From: JBNKVT01 sp050299335 | GTDB lineage: Bacteria; Pseudomonadota; Alphaproteobacteria; Rhodobacterales; Rhodobacteraceae | Assembly: GCA_050299335.1 (NCBI GenBank) | Contig: JBNKVT010000033.1 | Location: 62,001-126,000 of the forward strand | DNA length: 64,000 bases | Direction: 5' to 3' | Part shown: positions 34,995 through 44,353 of the stretch, piece after piece | Position numbering within the stretch: position 1 is the first letter of the stretch | How the letters are laid out: each line of letters begins with the position of its first letter | Translations under genes and position numbers: made by a program | The notes under the pieces: generated by a model | Database searches by the model: none | The model's input: only the letters and a program-made list of their open reading frames with translations | Told to the model about the DNA's origin: nothing

Positions 34995-35753
34995 TCAATC
35001 TGTCCGCCCGCTCTTCTCGGCCAGGGCGCGGACCACCCCATGCAGCAGCCGCACATCCGCCTCTGTCAGCGGCAGGCGCGAGAGCATATTGCGCAAATTC
35101 GCCACCATCGAGGCCGCCTTGTCCTCCGGCCAGAAGAACCCCGCCGTCTCAAGCCGCGCCTCCAGATGCTCGCCCAGCTTCTGCACCTCGATCCCCGTCG
35201 CCCGCCCGATATCGTCGCCAACCTCCACCGACACGCCCTGCCGCCGCCACTCATAGGCGGTCAGCAGCACGCATTGCGCCAGGTTCAGCGACCCGAAGGC
35301 CGGATTGACCGGCACCGAAATCAGCGAAGTGGCCCGGACGATATCGTCGTTCTCCAGCCCCGCCCGTTCCGGCCCGAACATCACCCCGACCTTCGCGCCT
35401 TCGGCAACCAAGGCCCTTGCCCGCGCCATCGCCACCTCCGGCGTCAGCACCTCCTTGGTCAGATCCCGCGACCGCGCCGTGGTGGCATAGACGACATTGA
35501 GGTCCGCCAACGCGGCCTCCGTCGTCTCCACCAGCATCGCAGTGTCGATCACCCGCGCCGCCCCCGAGGCCATCGCCACCGCCTTCGGATTGGGCCAACC
35601 GTCGCGGGGAGCGACGAGGCGCATCCGATCAAGCCCGAAATTCCACATCGCCCGCGCCGCCGCCCCGATATTCTCACCCATCTGCGGACGCACCAGAATG
35701 ACAGCCGGCCCGGGCCCTTCATACTCCTCGTTGCGGTGATCGGTTCCCGACAT
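34995..35753 (-). CDS. trmJ: tRNA (cytidine/uridine-32-2'-O)-methyltransferase TrmJ-type
   Basis: A 252-residue SPOUT enzyme of the TrmH family group 1. It shows VILVRPQMGENIGAAARAMW at the N-terminus, GVMFGPERAGLENDDI in the middle and PAFGSLNLAQCVLLTAYEW as motif 3, followed by a helical extension typical of TrmJ. The ATG at 35753 has AGAGGG upstream. It lies eight bases after the stop of the polytopic membrane protein gene and 56 bases before ctaA, so a three-gene transcript is possible. Confidence 0.93.
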   Translation of the reverse strand: MSGTDHRNEEYEGPGPAVILVRPQMGENIGAAARAMWNFGLDRMRLVAPRDGWPNPKAVAMASGAARVIDTAMLVETTEAALADLNVVYATTARSRDLTKEVLTPEVAMARARALVAEGAKVGVMFGPERAGLENDDIVRATSLISVPVNPAFGSLNLAQCVLLTAYEWRRQGVSVEVGDDIGRATGIEVQKLGEHLEARLETAGFFWPEDKAASMVANLRNMLSRLPLTEADVRLLHGVVRALAEKSGRTD

Positions 35754-35761
35754 CGTACCCT

Positions 35762-37111
35762 CTAGCGTTTCGGGCCCCGCATAGTCCAAACCCGCCCCAG
35801 AGACCAGAGGGCGGACTGCACCAGTGTCGCCAGCAGCAGCCACCAGGCCGGGCTGATCGTGTAGCGGATCCGCTGGTGGTCGTGCCCATTGGCCAGGTGC
35901 GAGACCAGCGTCACCCAGCCGATCAGCAACAGCAGAACAAGATAGAACCGCCCTGCCTCGCCCCGCCGCGCCAGGAACGCCGCCCAGACCGCCAGCACCA
36001 GAAACAGCAGCGCCAGCGCATCGCCCAGGACCGGCACCCGAGCCATCAGCCGCTCGGGTTCGAACCGGTCCCAGCCGTCTGGCTGAAACAGATAATCGAA
36101 CGACACGATCCGGTGGGTTTCGGCCATCCGCGCAATCCCGGCGCCCAGCCACTCGAATGGCGCGGCACCGATGGCCTTCAGCGACAGGTCCAGACATTCC
36201 TGTCCCCTGAGCGCGATTTCGGCATGGTTGAGATTGGCCTCGCCTGAGCTTTTCAGCGGTTCGGTCAGCGACGGGAAGCGGTCGTCCCCGGGCCCCGTGC
36301 CTCGTGCCAGAATCTCCTGATGCGCGAGGTATAGATCGCAATAGCGCCCGGTCTCGCTGTCGAGAGGCACCGCCGTCTGGCTGAGATTCATTCCCATCCA
36401 GCTCGACGCGGCAAGACTGCCGGTCACCGACAGGTTCTTCAGCGCTGGTAACGCCGAAACCACCACGGCGATCGCCAGCAGGCCAAGCGCCCTGCCGCCG
36501 ACCTGCCGACAGGCCCAAAGCACCGCAGCACCGCAGATCAACACGAATCCGGGGTGAAACAGCGCCCAGGTCCAGGCGAGGGCTACGAGGGCCGCCAGCG
36601 CCCCCGCCGACGCCCGGCGCGAGCCCGTCCGCACCCCGCGCTGCAGGCTGAACAGGAACAGGATCACCAGAACCCAGGTCGGATGCGGGTAGAAAACGTA
36701 GTTCTCATAGTAAAGCACCGAAGGCGACACCGCCACGATCCCCGCCCAGAGCGCCGCCGGGTTCCGCCCGAGACCCGCCCCGCGCAGCATCGCCAGAAAC
36801 ATCACGGCCCCGGCCAGCGTCAGCACGACAAACCCGGCATGCAGCACCGCACTCAGCGCTCCGGCCTCGGGCCCGACCAGCTTGACGGCCCCGCCGATGA
36901 TCGCGTTCCACAAGGGCGGCTGCGCGTGCTGGAACCAGAGTGTCCGCGCCAGGTCCGTATCGAGAAGCGCCAGATCGGCATGCTGCCAGTGTCCGGTCAG
37001 CACCGTCGCATCCGGCCCGATCCCGATCCACAGGGCCCAGGCCCGCGAGACGGCGATCACAAGCACCAGAAACCCCAGCCCGCCCCGGTTCTCGTTCACG
37101 AATTCGCCCAA
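35762..37111 (-). CDS. Polytopic membrane protein, GT-C/ArnT-like
   Basis: A 449-residue protein with ten to twelve hydrophobic segments. Early loops carry acidic residues (WQHADLALLDTDLARTLWFQ, then HAQPPLWNAIIGG), a pattern of GT-C glycosyltransferases that use polyprenyl-linked sugars, such as ArnT/PMT proteins. A large periplasmic loop covers about 225-330. The start seems to be a TTG at 37111; a GTG five codons later is the alternative. It is divergent from icd. The family call is by topology and motif style, with no proven substrate. Confidence 0.65.
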   Translation of the reverse strand: MGEFVNENRGGLGFLVLVIAVSRAWALWIGIGPDATVLTGHWQHADLALLDTDLARTLWFQHAQPPLWNAIIGGAVKLVGPEAGALSAVLHAGFVVLTLAGAVMFLAMLRGAGLGRNPAALWAGIVAVSPSVLYYENYVFYPHPTWVLVILFLFSLQRGVRTGSRRASAGALAALVALAWTWALFHPGFVLICGAAVLWACRQVGGRALGLLAIAVVVSALPALKNLSVTGSLAASSWMGMNLSQTAVPLDSETGRYCDLYLAHQEILARGTGPGDDRFPSLTEPLKSSGEANLNHAEIALRGQECLDLSLKAIGAAPFEWLGAGIARMAETHRIVSFDYLFQPDGWDRFEPERLMARVPVLGDALALLFLVLAVWAAFLARRGEAGRFYLVLLLLIGWVTLVSHLANGHDHQRIRYTISPAWWLLLATLVQSALWSLGRVWTMRGPKR

Positions 37112-37288
37112 TGCTCTGTCCCTGCCCAGACCCGACTCCCCAAACTGGTAATCCTATTGGACGCCAACCCCAAGCCGTTAACGGAAAAGTCAGAACCGGC
37201 GGCCCTAGTATACCGCCGCATACGACCTTCCCCTTCCAGGGGCTTTGCCCTATACGGGGCCCCGAATCCGCGCAATGAAGGAAACCCC

Positions 37289-38503
37289 ATGACCAAGATC
37301 AAGGTTGAGAACCCGGTCGTCGAACTCGACGGCGACGAGATGACCCGCATCATCTGGCAGTTCATCAAGGACAAGCTGATCCTGCCCTATCTGGATATCG
37401 ACCTGCTCTATTACGATCTCGGCATCGAGGAACGCGACCAGACCGACGACCAGATCACCGTGGATGCCGCGGAAAAAATCCGCGAGGTCGGCGTCGGCGT
37501 CAAATGCGCCACCATCACGCCGGACGAGGCACGGGTCGAGGAATTCGGCCTCAAACGCATGTACCGCTCGCCCAACGGCACCATCCGCAACATCCTCGGC
37601 GGCGTGATCTTCCGCCAGCCGATCATCTGCAACAACGTGCCGCGTCTGGTCCCGGGCTGGACCAAGCCCATCGTCGTCGGCCGCCACGCTTACGGCGACC
37701 AGTACCGCGCTACGGACTTCCTGTTCCCCGGACCGGGCAAACTGACGATGAAATTCGAAGGTGCGGACGGGCAGGTCATCGAACGCGAGGTCTTCGACGC
37801 GCCGTCCTCGGGCATCTACATGGGCATGTATAACCTCGATGCCTCGATCTACGATTTTGCGCGGGCCTCGCTGAATTACGGGCTGAACCTCGGTTGGCCG
37901 GTGTATCTTTCGACCAAGAACACCATCCTCAAGGCCTATGACGGGCGCTTCAAGGACATCTTCCAGGAGGTCTATGAAAACGAGTTCCAGGAGCAGTTCG
38001 AAGCGAAAAAAATCTGGTACGAACACCGGCTGATCGACGACATGGTCGCGGCTTCGCTGAAATGGTCCGGCGGCTATGTCTGGGCCTGCAAGAACTACGA
38101 CGGCGACGTGCAGTCGGATACCGTCGCGCAGGGTTTCGGCTCGCTCGGCCTGATGACCTCGCAGCTGATGACCCCCGACGGCAAGATCGTCGAGGCCGAA
38201 GCCGCCCACGGCACCGTCACCCGCCATTACCGCCAGCACCAGAAGGGCGAGGCGACCTCCACCAACTCCATCGCCTCGATCTACGCCTGGACCGGCGGTC
38301 TGAAGCACCGGGCCAAGCTGGACGACAATGCCAAGCTGCGCGAGTTTGCCGAGACCCTGGAAAAGGTCATCATCGACACGGTGGAATCGGGCTACATGAC
38401 CAAGGACCTCGCGCTGCTCGTCGGCCCGGACCAGAAATGGCTGACCACCGAGGGCTTCCTCGAAAAGATCGACGAGAATCTCAACAAGGCGCTGGCTGGC
38501 TGA
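37289..38503 (+). CDS. icd: NADP-dependent isocitrate dehydrogenase (dimeric, IDH1/2-like)
   Basis: A 404-residue TCA-cycle enzyme converting isocitrate to 2-oxoglutarate with NADPH. It belongs to the eukaryote-like subfamily: VVELDGDEMTRIIWQFIKDK at the N-terminus, substrate-binding SPNGTIRNILGGVIFRQPI, the metal-binding DDMVAASLKWSGG, and coenzyme contacts in EAAHGTVTRHYRQHQKG. The start at 37289 follows AAGGAA. It diverges from the membrane protein gene and ends at an intrinsic terminator. Confidence 0.97.
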   Translation: MTKIKVENPVVELDGDEMTRIIWQFIKDKLILPYLDIDLLYYDLGIEERDQTDDQITVDAAEKIREVGVGVKCATITPDEARVEEFGLKRMYRSPNGTIRNILGGVIFRQPIICNNVPRLVPGWTKPIVVGRHAYGDQYRATDFLFPGPGKLTMKFEGADGQVIEREVFDAPSSGIYMGMYNLDASIYDFARASLNYGLNLGWPVYLSTKNTILKAYDGRFKDIFQEVYENEFQEQFEAKKIWYEHRLIDDMVAASLKWSGGYVWACKNYDGDVQSDTVAQGFGSLGLMTSQLMTPDGKIVEAEAAHGTVTRHYRQHQKGEATSTNSIASIYAWTGGLKHRAKLDDNAKLREFAETLEKVIIDTVESGYMTKDLALLVGPDQKWLTTEGFLEKIDENLNKALAG

Positions 38504-38526
38504 GCCAAGCCAGCCCCGCGGGAAAG

Positions 38527-38550
38527 AAGCCGGCCCCGCGCCGGCTTTTT
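38527..38550 (+). terminator. Intrinsic terminator after icd
   Basis: A seven-base stem AGCCGGC/GCCGGCT with loop CCCGC is followed by TTTT and lies 24 bases after the icd stop. It separates icd from the YitT-like gene that starts at 38590. Confidence 0.88.
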
Positions 38551-38589
38551 CATTGCTTTTCGGGGCTCTCCGAGCGCAATGGTGCAGCT

Positions 38590-39204
38590 ATGACCACCGA
38601 ACCCGATCCGACCGCCCGCCACTCGCGTCTCGACGACGCCCAGGGGATTGTCTTCGGCACCACGATGTGCGCCTTCGGACTGGTGCTGCTGCAGCATCTC
38701 GGCCTGGTCACCGGCCAGACGGCGGGGCTGGCGCTGGTCCTGAGCTACATGTCGGGCTGGAGCTTCGGCCTCGTCTTCTTTGTCGTCAACCTGCCCTTCT
38801 ACTGGCTGGCCTTCCGCCGCATGGGGCTGAGATTTACCCTGAAGACCTTCGTCGCCGTGGGGCTGCTGTCGCTGATTTCGATGGTCTTGCCGGGGCTCGT
38901 CGGGTTCTCGTCGGTCAATCCCGCCGCCGGAGCGGTCCTGTTCGGCATGGTGGTCGGAGCCGGTCTGCTGGCGCTGTTCCGGCATGGGTCGTCCCTGGGC
39001 GGGATCGGCATCCTGGCGCTGTATCTTCAGGACAGAACCGGGTTTCGCGCCGGCTGGACGCAGATGCTATTCGATGCCGGCATCTTCGCAATTGCCTTCG
39101 CAGTGATCCCGCCACAGGCGGTGCTCTGGTCGCTGCTCGGAGCGGTAGTGGTCAATCTGGTGATTGCGCTCAATCACCGAAGGGACCGCTATATCGGCTT
39201 CTGA
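38590..39204 (+). CDS. YitT family membrane protein
   Basis: A 204-residue protein with five hydrophobic segments and the family pattern GLVTGQTAGLALVLSYMSGW, followed by FFVVNLPFYWLAFRRMG. Relatives are DUF161/YitT proteins, some suspected to be transporters or membrane organisers. It lacks the C-terminal DUF2179 domain of Bacillus YitT. The ribosome-binding site is weak. It converges on the DUF1330 genes across a palindrome. Confidence 0.85.
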   Translation: MTTEPDPTARHSRLDDAQGIVFGTTMCAFGLVLLQHLGLVTGQTAGLALVLSYMSGWSFGLVFFVVNLPFYWLAFRRMGLRFTLKTFVAVGLLSLISMVLPGLVGFSSVNPAAGAVLFGMVVGAGLLALFRHGSSLGGIGILALYLQDRTGFRAGWTQMLFDAGIFAIAFAVIPPQAVLWSLLGAVVVNLVIALNHRRDRYIGF

Positions 39205-39208
39205 CAAG

Positions 39209-39232
39209 TAAGGTGGGTTAAAACCCACCTTA
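39209..39232. repeat. Perfect 24-base palindrome between convergent genes
   Basis: TAAGGTGGGTT, then AA, then AACCCACCTTA is a perfect inverted repeat between the convergent YitT and DUF1330 genes. It may serve both as a transcription end, although it has no T-run. The core GGTGGGTT/AACCCACC resembles short palindromes common between genes in Rhodobacteraceae. Confidence 0.6.
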
Positions 39233-39242
39233 CCTCAGGGCG

Positions 39243-39530
39243 CTATTCGTCGCTTTCAACGATCACCAGATCGCGCTCGGCGGCACCTTTGGCTATCGCC
39301 ACCGCCTCCTGATAGCGCGGCGAGTTGTAGCAGGCGACGGCATCCTCGAAACTCGGGAATTTCGCCACGACATTGCGCGGGTGATCCCGGCCTTCCATCT
39401 GCTGATACCGTCCGGCCCGGGCGATGAACCGGCCGCCATGGGCGGCAATCGCCTCGGTCGCGATCTCGGCATAACGGGCGTAGGCCTCGGCATCGGTGAC
39501 CGTTACATGCGCGATCCAGAGTCCCGGCAT
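39243..39530 (-). CDS. DUF1330 family protein (second copy)
   Basis: A 95-residue ferredoxin-like alpha/beta barrel domain, starting MPGLWIAHVTVTDAEAYARY and ending AAERDLVIVESDE. It is clearly homologous to the protein encoded just upstream: both have VTDA-x-x-Y near 15-22, GGRF/GGEF near 37, and a closing L-V-I-V-E. The start at 39530 has GGGGTGG upstream. No activity is known for the family; some members resemble EthD/antibiotic monooxygenase folds. Confidence 0.85.
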   Translation of the reverse strand: MPGLWIAHVTVTDAEAYARYAEIATEAIAAHGGRFIARAGRYQQMEGRDHPRNVVAKFPSFEDAVACYNSPRYQEAVAIAKGAAERDLVIVESDE

Positions 39531-39544
39531 CTTGTCCACCCCCC

Positions 39545-39832
39545 TCAATCAGCGCCTTCGACGATCACCAGTTCGCGCGTTGAGTTGGCCAGCGCGATCG
39601 GCAGGACCGCCTGATATTCGTCGGAATTGTAGAAGGCCCTTGCGGCCGCCATATCGGGAAAGCGGATCAGTACGTGCCGCGAGCGGCCCTTGCCCTCGAG
39701 CTGCTCGAAATCCCCGCCCTTGACCAGGAACTCGCCGCCGAATTTCGCCCCGATCGCAACGGTTTCACGCGCATACTTCATGTATTCATCCGCGTCCGTC
39801 ACATCGATCCGCGCGAAGATATAAGCCGTCAT
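39545..39832 (-). CDS. DUF1330 family protein (first copy)
   Basis: A 95-residue protein of the same family and length as the next gene, so the two are tandem paralogues. It starts at 39832 behind GGAGGATG, one base after the alaS stop codon, so translation is likely coupled to alaS. Motifs are MTAYIFARIDVTDADEYMKY and the C-terminal TRELVIVEGAD. It ends 14 bases before the second copy. The fold is predicted to dimerise. Function unknown. Confidence 0.86.
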   Translation of the reverse strand: MTAYIFARIDVTDADEYMKYARETVAIGAKFGGEFLVKGGDFEQLEGKGRSRHVLIRFPDMAAARAFYNSDEYQAVLPIALANSTRELVIVEGAD

Positions 39833-39833
39833 T

Positions 39834-42494
39834 TCATCCTCCCAGCACGGCCTCGGCCGCCTTGATTGCCTCCGCCGCCTTCGAGGCATCCGCCCCGCCG
39901 GCCTGCGCCATATCCGGCCGCCCGCCGCCGCCCTTGCCGCCAAGCGCCTCAGCGGCAGCCCGCACAAGATCAACAGCGGAGATGCGCTCCGTCAGGTCGT
40001 CGGTCACGCCCGCGGCCACCGCCGCCTTGCCGTCGGCATCGGCAATCAGCAAGATCGCGCCCGAGCCGAGCCGAGACTTGTGTTCGTCGATCAGACCCCG
40101 CAAGTCCTTGCCGGATACACCCTTGAGGGTCTGGGCGAGAAACGGAATACCGCCGATTTCGCGTGCCTCGGGGGCCGCCGCCTGACCGTCGCCCGCCAGC
40201 GCCAATTTCTTGCGCAGATCGGCAAGTTCGTTCTGCAAAGCACGGCGTTCATCAAGCAGGCCCTTCACCCGGTCGACGACCTCCGCACCATTGGCCTTCA
40301 GCGTCGCCTCGACCTCGGACAGTGTGACGTCGCGGTCGCGCAGCGCGGCCAGAGCCCCCTGCCCCGTGGTTGCCTCGATCCGCCGCACGCCCGCCGAGGA
40401 CGCCGATTCCGAACTCAGGCAAAAGAGCCCGATATCGCCGGTCCGCGCCACATGGGTGCCGCCGCAGAGCTCCAGCGAATAGGTGGCCTTGTCCATCCCC
40501 TTGCCCGAACCCGGCAGCGCCCCCATCGAGACCACGCGCACCTCGTCGCCGTATTTCTCGCCAAAGAGCGCCTGCGCGCCGATGGCGCGGGCATCGTCGG
40601 GGGTCATGATCCGGGTCGAGACCGCGCCGTTCTGGCGGATGAAGTCGTTGACCTCGCGCTCGACCGTGGAAAGCTCGTCCGGGCTCATCGCCTTGGAATG
40701 ACTGAAATCGAAGCGCAGCCGGTCGGGCGCGTTCAGGCTGCCGCGCTGGGCGACATGCTCGCCGAGGGTGCGGCGCAGCGCCTCGTGCAAGAGATGCGTC
40801 GCCGAATGGTTGGCCCGGATCGCGGTGCGCCGCGCGTGATCGACCTCCAGCACCGCCGCATCGCCGCGTGCGATCTCGCCTTCGGTGACCTTGCCGATAT
40901 GCACGAACAGCCCGGCCTTCTTGCGGGTATCGGTGATCGTGGCCTTGCCGGTCTCGGTGGTGATGGTGCCGGTATCGCCGACCTGCCCGCCGCTTTCGGC
41001 ATAGAACGGCGTCTGGTTGGCGACGATCTGCACCTCCACCCCGGCCTTCGCGGCATCGGTCGGTTCGCCATCGGTGACCAGCGCCACGATCTGGCCCTCG
41101 GCCTTTTCGGTGTCGTAGCCGAGGAATTCGGTGACCCCATGCTTGTCAGCGACGTCGAACCAGACGGTTTCATCCGCCGCCTCGCCCGATCCGGCCCAGG
41201 CCGCGCGGGCCTTGGCCTTCTGCTCGGCCATCGCCGCATCGAACCCGTCGGTATCGACATGCCGGCCCTTCTCGCGCAGCGCGTCCTGGGTAAGGTCGAG
41301 CGGAAAGCCATAGGTATCATAAAGCTTGAACGCCACCTCGCCCGGCAGGTTCGAGCCTTCGGGGAGCTTGTCGAGTTCATCGTCCAGCAGCCGCAGCCCC
41401 CGGTCGAGGGTCGACTTGAACCGCGTCTCTTCGGCCTTCAGCGTCTCTTCGATCACCGCCTGGGCCTGGGTCAGCTCCGGATAGGCCTGGCCCATCTGGC
41501 GCACCAGGGTCGGGACCAGTTTGTACATGACCGGATCGTCGGCCCCCAGAAGATGCGCGTGCCGCATCGCCCGGCGCATGATCCGGCGCAGCACATAGCC
41601 GCGGCCCTCGTTCGACGGCAGCACGCCCTCGGCGATCAGGAACGAGGTCGAGCGCAGATGGTCGGCGATCACCCGGTGATGGACGTTGCGCGGGCCGAAG
41701 GGCTCGACGCCGGTCGCGGCCCCGGAGGCCTCGATCAGGTCACGCATCACATCCGTTGCGTAGCTGTCATGGGTGCCCATCAGGGTCGCGCCCATGCGCT
41801 CGATCCCCATGCCGGTGTCGATCGAGGGTTTGGGAAGCGGCTCCTGGCTGCCATCCTCGAACCGCTCGTATTGCATGAAGACGAGGTTCCAGATCTCGAT
41901 GAACCGGTCGCCATCCTCTTCCGGGCTGCCCGGAGGGCCGCCCCAGACCTCCGGCCCGTGGTCGTAGAAAATTTCCGAGCAGGGGCCGCAGGGACCGGTG
42001 GCGCCCATCGACCAGAAATTGTCGTCGGAGGCGATGCGGATGATGCGCTCGTCGGGCAGGCCCGCGTGTTTTTTCCAGATATCGGCCGCCTCGTCATCGG
42101 TATGGTAGACGGTGACATAGAGCCGATCCTTGTCCAGCCCGAATTCCTTGGTAATCAGGTCCCAGGCCAGCGGAATGGCGTTTTCCTTGAAATAATCGCC
42201 AAAGGAGAAATTCCCCAGCATCTCGAAGAACGTCATGTGCCGCGCCGTATAGCCGACATTGTCGAGATCATTGTGCTTGCCCCCGGCCCGCACACATTTC
42301 TGCGCCGTCGTCGCCCGTGTATAGTCCCGCGTCTCGACCCCGGTGAACAGGTTCTTGAACTGCACCATGCCGGAATTGGCGAACATCAGCGTCGGATCAT
42401 TGCGCGGCACCAGCGGCGACGAAGGCACGACCTCGTGGCCGTTCTCCTTGAAATAGCTCAGAAACGTGCTGCGGATATCGTTCAGGCTCGCCAT
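39834..42494 (-). CDS. alaS: Alanyl-tRNA synthetase
   Basis: An 886-residue class II synthetase of full length. The N-terminal catalytic domain starts IRSTFLSYFKENGHEVVPSS and has motif 2 around AGGKHNDLDNVGYTARHMTF. The editing domain has the zinc-binding HSATHLLHEALRR and the CGGTHVARTGDIG motif. The C-terminal part carries the Ala/Gly-rich DHHA1 tail GGKGGGGRPDMAQAGG. It heads an apparent operon with two DUF1330 genes. A GTG or other start is not needed, as the ATG at 42494 matches family starts. Confidence 0.98.
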   Translation of the reverse strand: MASLNDIRSTFLSYFKENGHEVVPSSPLVPRNDPTLMFANSGMVQFKNLFTGVETRDYTRATTAQKCVRAGGKHNDLDNVGYTARHMTFFEMLGNFSFGDYFKENAIPLAWDLITKEFGLDKDRLYVTVYHTDDEAADIWKKHAGLPDERIIRIASDDNFWSMGATGPCGPCSEIFYDHGPEVWGGPPGSPEEDGDRFIEIWNLVFMQYERFEDGSQEPLPKPSIDTGMGIERMGATLMGTHDSYATDVMRDLIEASGAATGVEPFGPRNVHHRVIADHLRSTSFLIAEGVLPSNEGRGYVLRRIMRRAMRHAHLLGADDPVMYKLVPTLVRQMGQAYPELTQAQAVIEETLKAEETRFKSTLDRGLRLLDDELDKLPEGSNLPGEVAFKLYDTYGFPLDLTQDALREKGRHVDTDGFDAAMAEQKAKARAAWAGSGEAADETVWFDVADKHGVTEFLGYDTEKAEGQIVALVTDGEPTDAAKAGVEVQIVANQTPFYAESGGQVGDTGTITTETGKATITDTRKKAGLFVHIGKVTEGEIARGDAAVLEVDHARRTAIRANHSATHLLHEALRRTLGEHVAQRGSLNAPDRLRFDFSHSKAMSPDELSTVEREVNDFIRQNGAVSTRIMTPDDARAIGAQALFGEKYGDEVRVVSMGALPGSGKGMDKATYSLELCGGTHVARTGDIGLFCLSSESASSAGVRRIEATTGQGALAALRDRDVTLSEVEATLKANGAEVVDRVKGLLDERRALQNELADLRKKLALAGDGQAAAPEAREIGGIPFLAQTLKGVSGKDLRGLIDEHKSRLGSGAILLIADADGKAAVAAGVTDDLTERISAVDLVRAAAEALGGKGGGGRPDMAQAGGADASKAAEAIKAAEAVLGG

Positions 42495-42572
42495 GGGTCA
42501 CTCGCATCTTGCCGGGGCAGAGGACGGAATAACCGGTTAGAGGGAACGGGTAAAGCGCGTTCGCGTCGCGCG

Positions 42573-43043
42573 TCAGAGCCAGCGGCGGGTGGTGGCGAGC
42601 AGGGCGCGGTAATCCTCGCCGAACCTGGCCTCCATATATCTTTCTTCCCGCCGCACGACGCCGTGATGCAGCACCGCCCAGAGACAGGCCGCCAGGATCA
42701 GCGCCCAGAGATTTGAAAACAGCAGCGCCAATGACAGGATCGAGGTGACCATGCCCAGATACATCGGGTTGCGCGTGTAGCGAAACGGCCCGTCGGTGAC
42801 GACGCGCAGGGCCGGACGGTAGGGGTTGACGTTGGTTCCGGCGCGGCGGAAGGCGAGAAAACCGCCGATATTGGTGTAGATCGCGAAGACAAGGATCACG
42901 ACGCCGGTCACGATGCCCGGCATCCACGGGTAGGCCGGCATCAGGCCAATGGGCAGCCACCGGTCCAGCGCGAAAGACAGGATCAAGGCGATCAGCCAGC
43001 CAAGCGGCGGGGGAAAGAGAATATCGGGGCGGTCCTTGTCCAT
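42573..43043 (-). CDS. Isoprenylcysteine/phospholipid methyltransferase-like membrane protein
   Basis: A 156-residue protein with four hydrophobic segments and the ICMT/PEMT signature GPFRYTRNPMYLGMVTSI followed by RREERYMEARFGEDYRAL. Members transfer a methyl group from SAM to lipids or small thiols in the membrane. Bacterial members of this size mostly have no known substrate. It sits upstream of alaS on the same strand with a gap of 78 bases. Confidence 0.85.
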   Translation of the reverse strand: MDKDRPDILFPPPLGWLIALILSFALDRWLPIGLMPAYPWMPGIVTGVVILVFAIYTNIGGFLAFRRAGTNVNPYRPALRVVTDGPFRYTRNPMYLGMVTSILSLALLFSNLWALILAACLWAVLHHGVVRREERYMEARFGEDYRALLATTRRWL

Positions 43044-43098
43044 GCACCTGATGGTAGCAAATCGACCGCGCCGACGCCAAGACCTTCCCCCCCGAACG

Positions 43099-43127
43099 AA
43101 AAGAACCGCCCCGTCGGGCGGCTCTTT
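43099..43127 (-). terminator. Intrinsic terminator of recA
   Basis: Read on the minus strand, AAGAGCCGCCC and GGGCGGTTCTT pair around GACG-type loop bases and the stem runs into TTCTTTT. It lies about 100 bases beyond the recA stop and before the methyltransferase gene. Confidence 0.8.
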
Positions 43128-43228
43128 CCGAGATATTCTCCGCCCCTCGTCAGGGACGCGGGCCGTTTCGGGAGTTGGCCTTCTCCGACCGTTCAGCCCG
43201 TAGGGTACGTGATCTCACGCACCACCCC

Positions 43229-44302
43229 TCAATCCTCAACAACCTCGTCGCCGCCATCACCATCCCCGGTCATGGCGAAATCGAGGCCATGGGCGGCGCG
43301 GATCTTGTCCTCGATGGAAAGCGCCACATCCGGGTTTTCCTTGAGGAAATTTTTGGCATTCTCCCGCCCCTGCCCGATCCGCTCGTCGCCATAGGAGAAC
43401 CACGAACCCGATTTCTCGACGATCCCGGCCTTCACGCCAAGATCGATCAACTCGCCGCGCTTCGAGATGCCCTCGCCATACATGATGTCGAACTCGACCT
43501 GCTTGAAGGGCGGCGCCACCTTGTTCTTGACCACCTTGACCCGGGTGGTGTTCCCCACCACCTCGTCGCGGTCCTTGATCGACCCGATCCGGCGGATATC
43601 CAGCCGCACCGAAGCGTAGAATTTCAGCGCATTGCCGCCTGAGGTGGTCTCTGGGCTGCCGAACATGACGCCGATCTTCATCCGGATCTGGTTGATGAAG
43701 ATCACCATGCAGTTCGACCGACTGATCGCCGAGGTCAGCTTCCGCATCGCCTGGCTCATCAGCCGCGCCTGCGCCCCAACCTGGGCATCGCCCATGTCGC
43801 CCTCGAGCTCGGATTTCGGGGTCAGGGCGGCCACCGAATCGACCACCACGCAAGAGACCGCGCCCGAGCGGACCAGGGTTTCGGTGATCTCCAGCGCCTG
43901 CTCGCCGGCATCGGGCTGCGAAATCAGCAGCTCGTCGAGATTGACGCCCAGCTTCTTGGCATATTGCGGATCCAGCGCGTGTTCGGCATCGACAAAGGCG
44001 CAGATGCCGCCCTTTTTCTGCTCTTCGGCCACCACATGCAGCGCCAGCGTGGTCTTGCCCGAGCTTTCCGGCCCGTAGACCTCGACGATACGTCCCTTGG
44101 GCAAGCCGCCGATGCCAAGCGCGATATCCAGCCCGATCGAGCCGGTCGAGGTCGCCTCGATATCCATCACCGCGCCGTCCTGGCCCAGTTTCATGATCGA
44201 GCCCTTGCCGAAATTCCGCTCGATCTGCGCCAGCGCCGATTCCAGCGCCTTCTGCTTGTCCATGCCGCGTCTTTCGTTGAGGTCCAGAAGTGGAGCTGCC
44301 AT
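43229..44302 (-). CDS. recA: Recombinase A
   Basis: A 357-residue DNA recombinase and SOS co-protease. The Walker A motif is GPESSGKTTLALHVV, Walker B lies in VSCVVVDSVAALTPKSE, and loop L2 is FGSPETTSGGNALKFYAS. The C-terminus is acidic (GDGDGGDEVVED) as usual. I prefer the ATG at 44302, spaced properly from GAGG; the ATG three codons earlier sits directly on it. An SOS box lies 52 bases upstream. Confidence 0.98.
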   Translation of the reverse strand: MAAPLLDLNERRGMDKQKALESALAQIERNFGKGSIMKLGQDGAVMDIEATSTGSIGLDIALGIGGLPKGRIVEVYGPESSGKTTLALHVVAEEQKKGGICAFVDAEHALDPQYAKKLGVNLDELLISQPDAGEQALEITETLVRSGAVSCVVVDSVAALTPKSELEGDMGDAQVGAQARLMSQAMRKLTSAISRSNCMVIFINQIRMKIGVMFGSPETTSGGNALKFYASVRLDIRRIGSIKDRDEVVGNTTRVKVVKNKVAPPFKQVEFDIMYGEGISKRGELIDLGVKAGIVEKSGSWFSYGDERIGQGRENAKNFLKENPDVALSIEDKIRAAHGLDFAMTGDGDGGDEVVED

Positions 44303-44353
44303 GTTTTTCATCCTCTTATTTCATACCGTTCTGGTAACGGCAATAACTGCTGC

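Noticed and set aside
40080..42716. 878-codon plus-strand frame opposite alaS
   Set aside because: Antisense shadow of a certain gene; low-complexity Gln/Arg/His sequence with no family resemblance.
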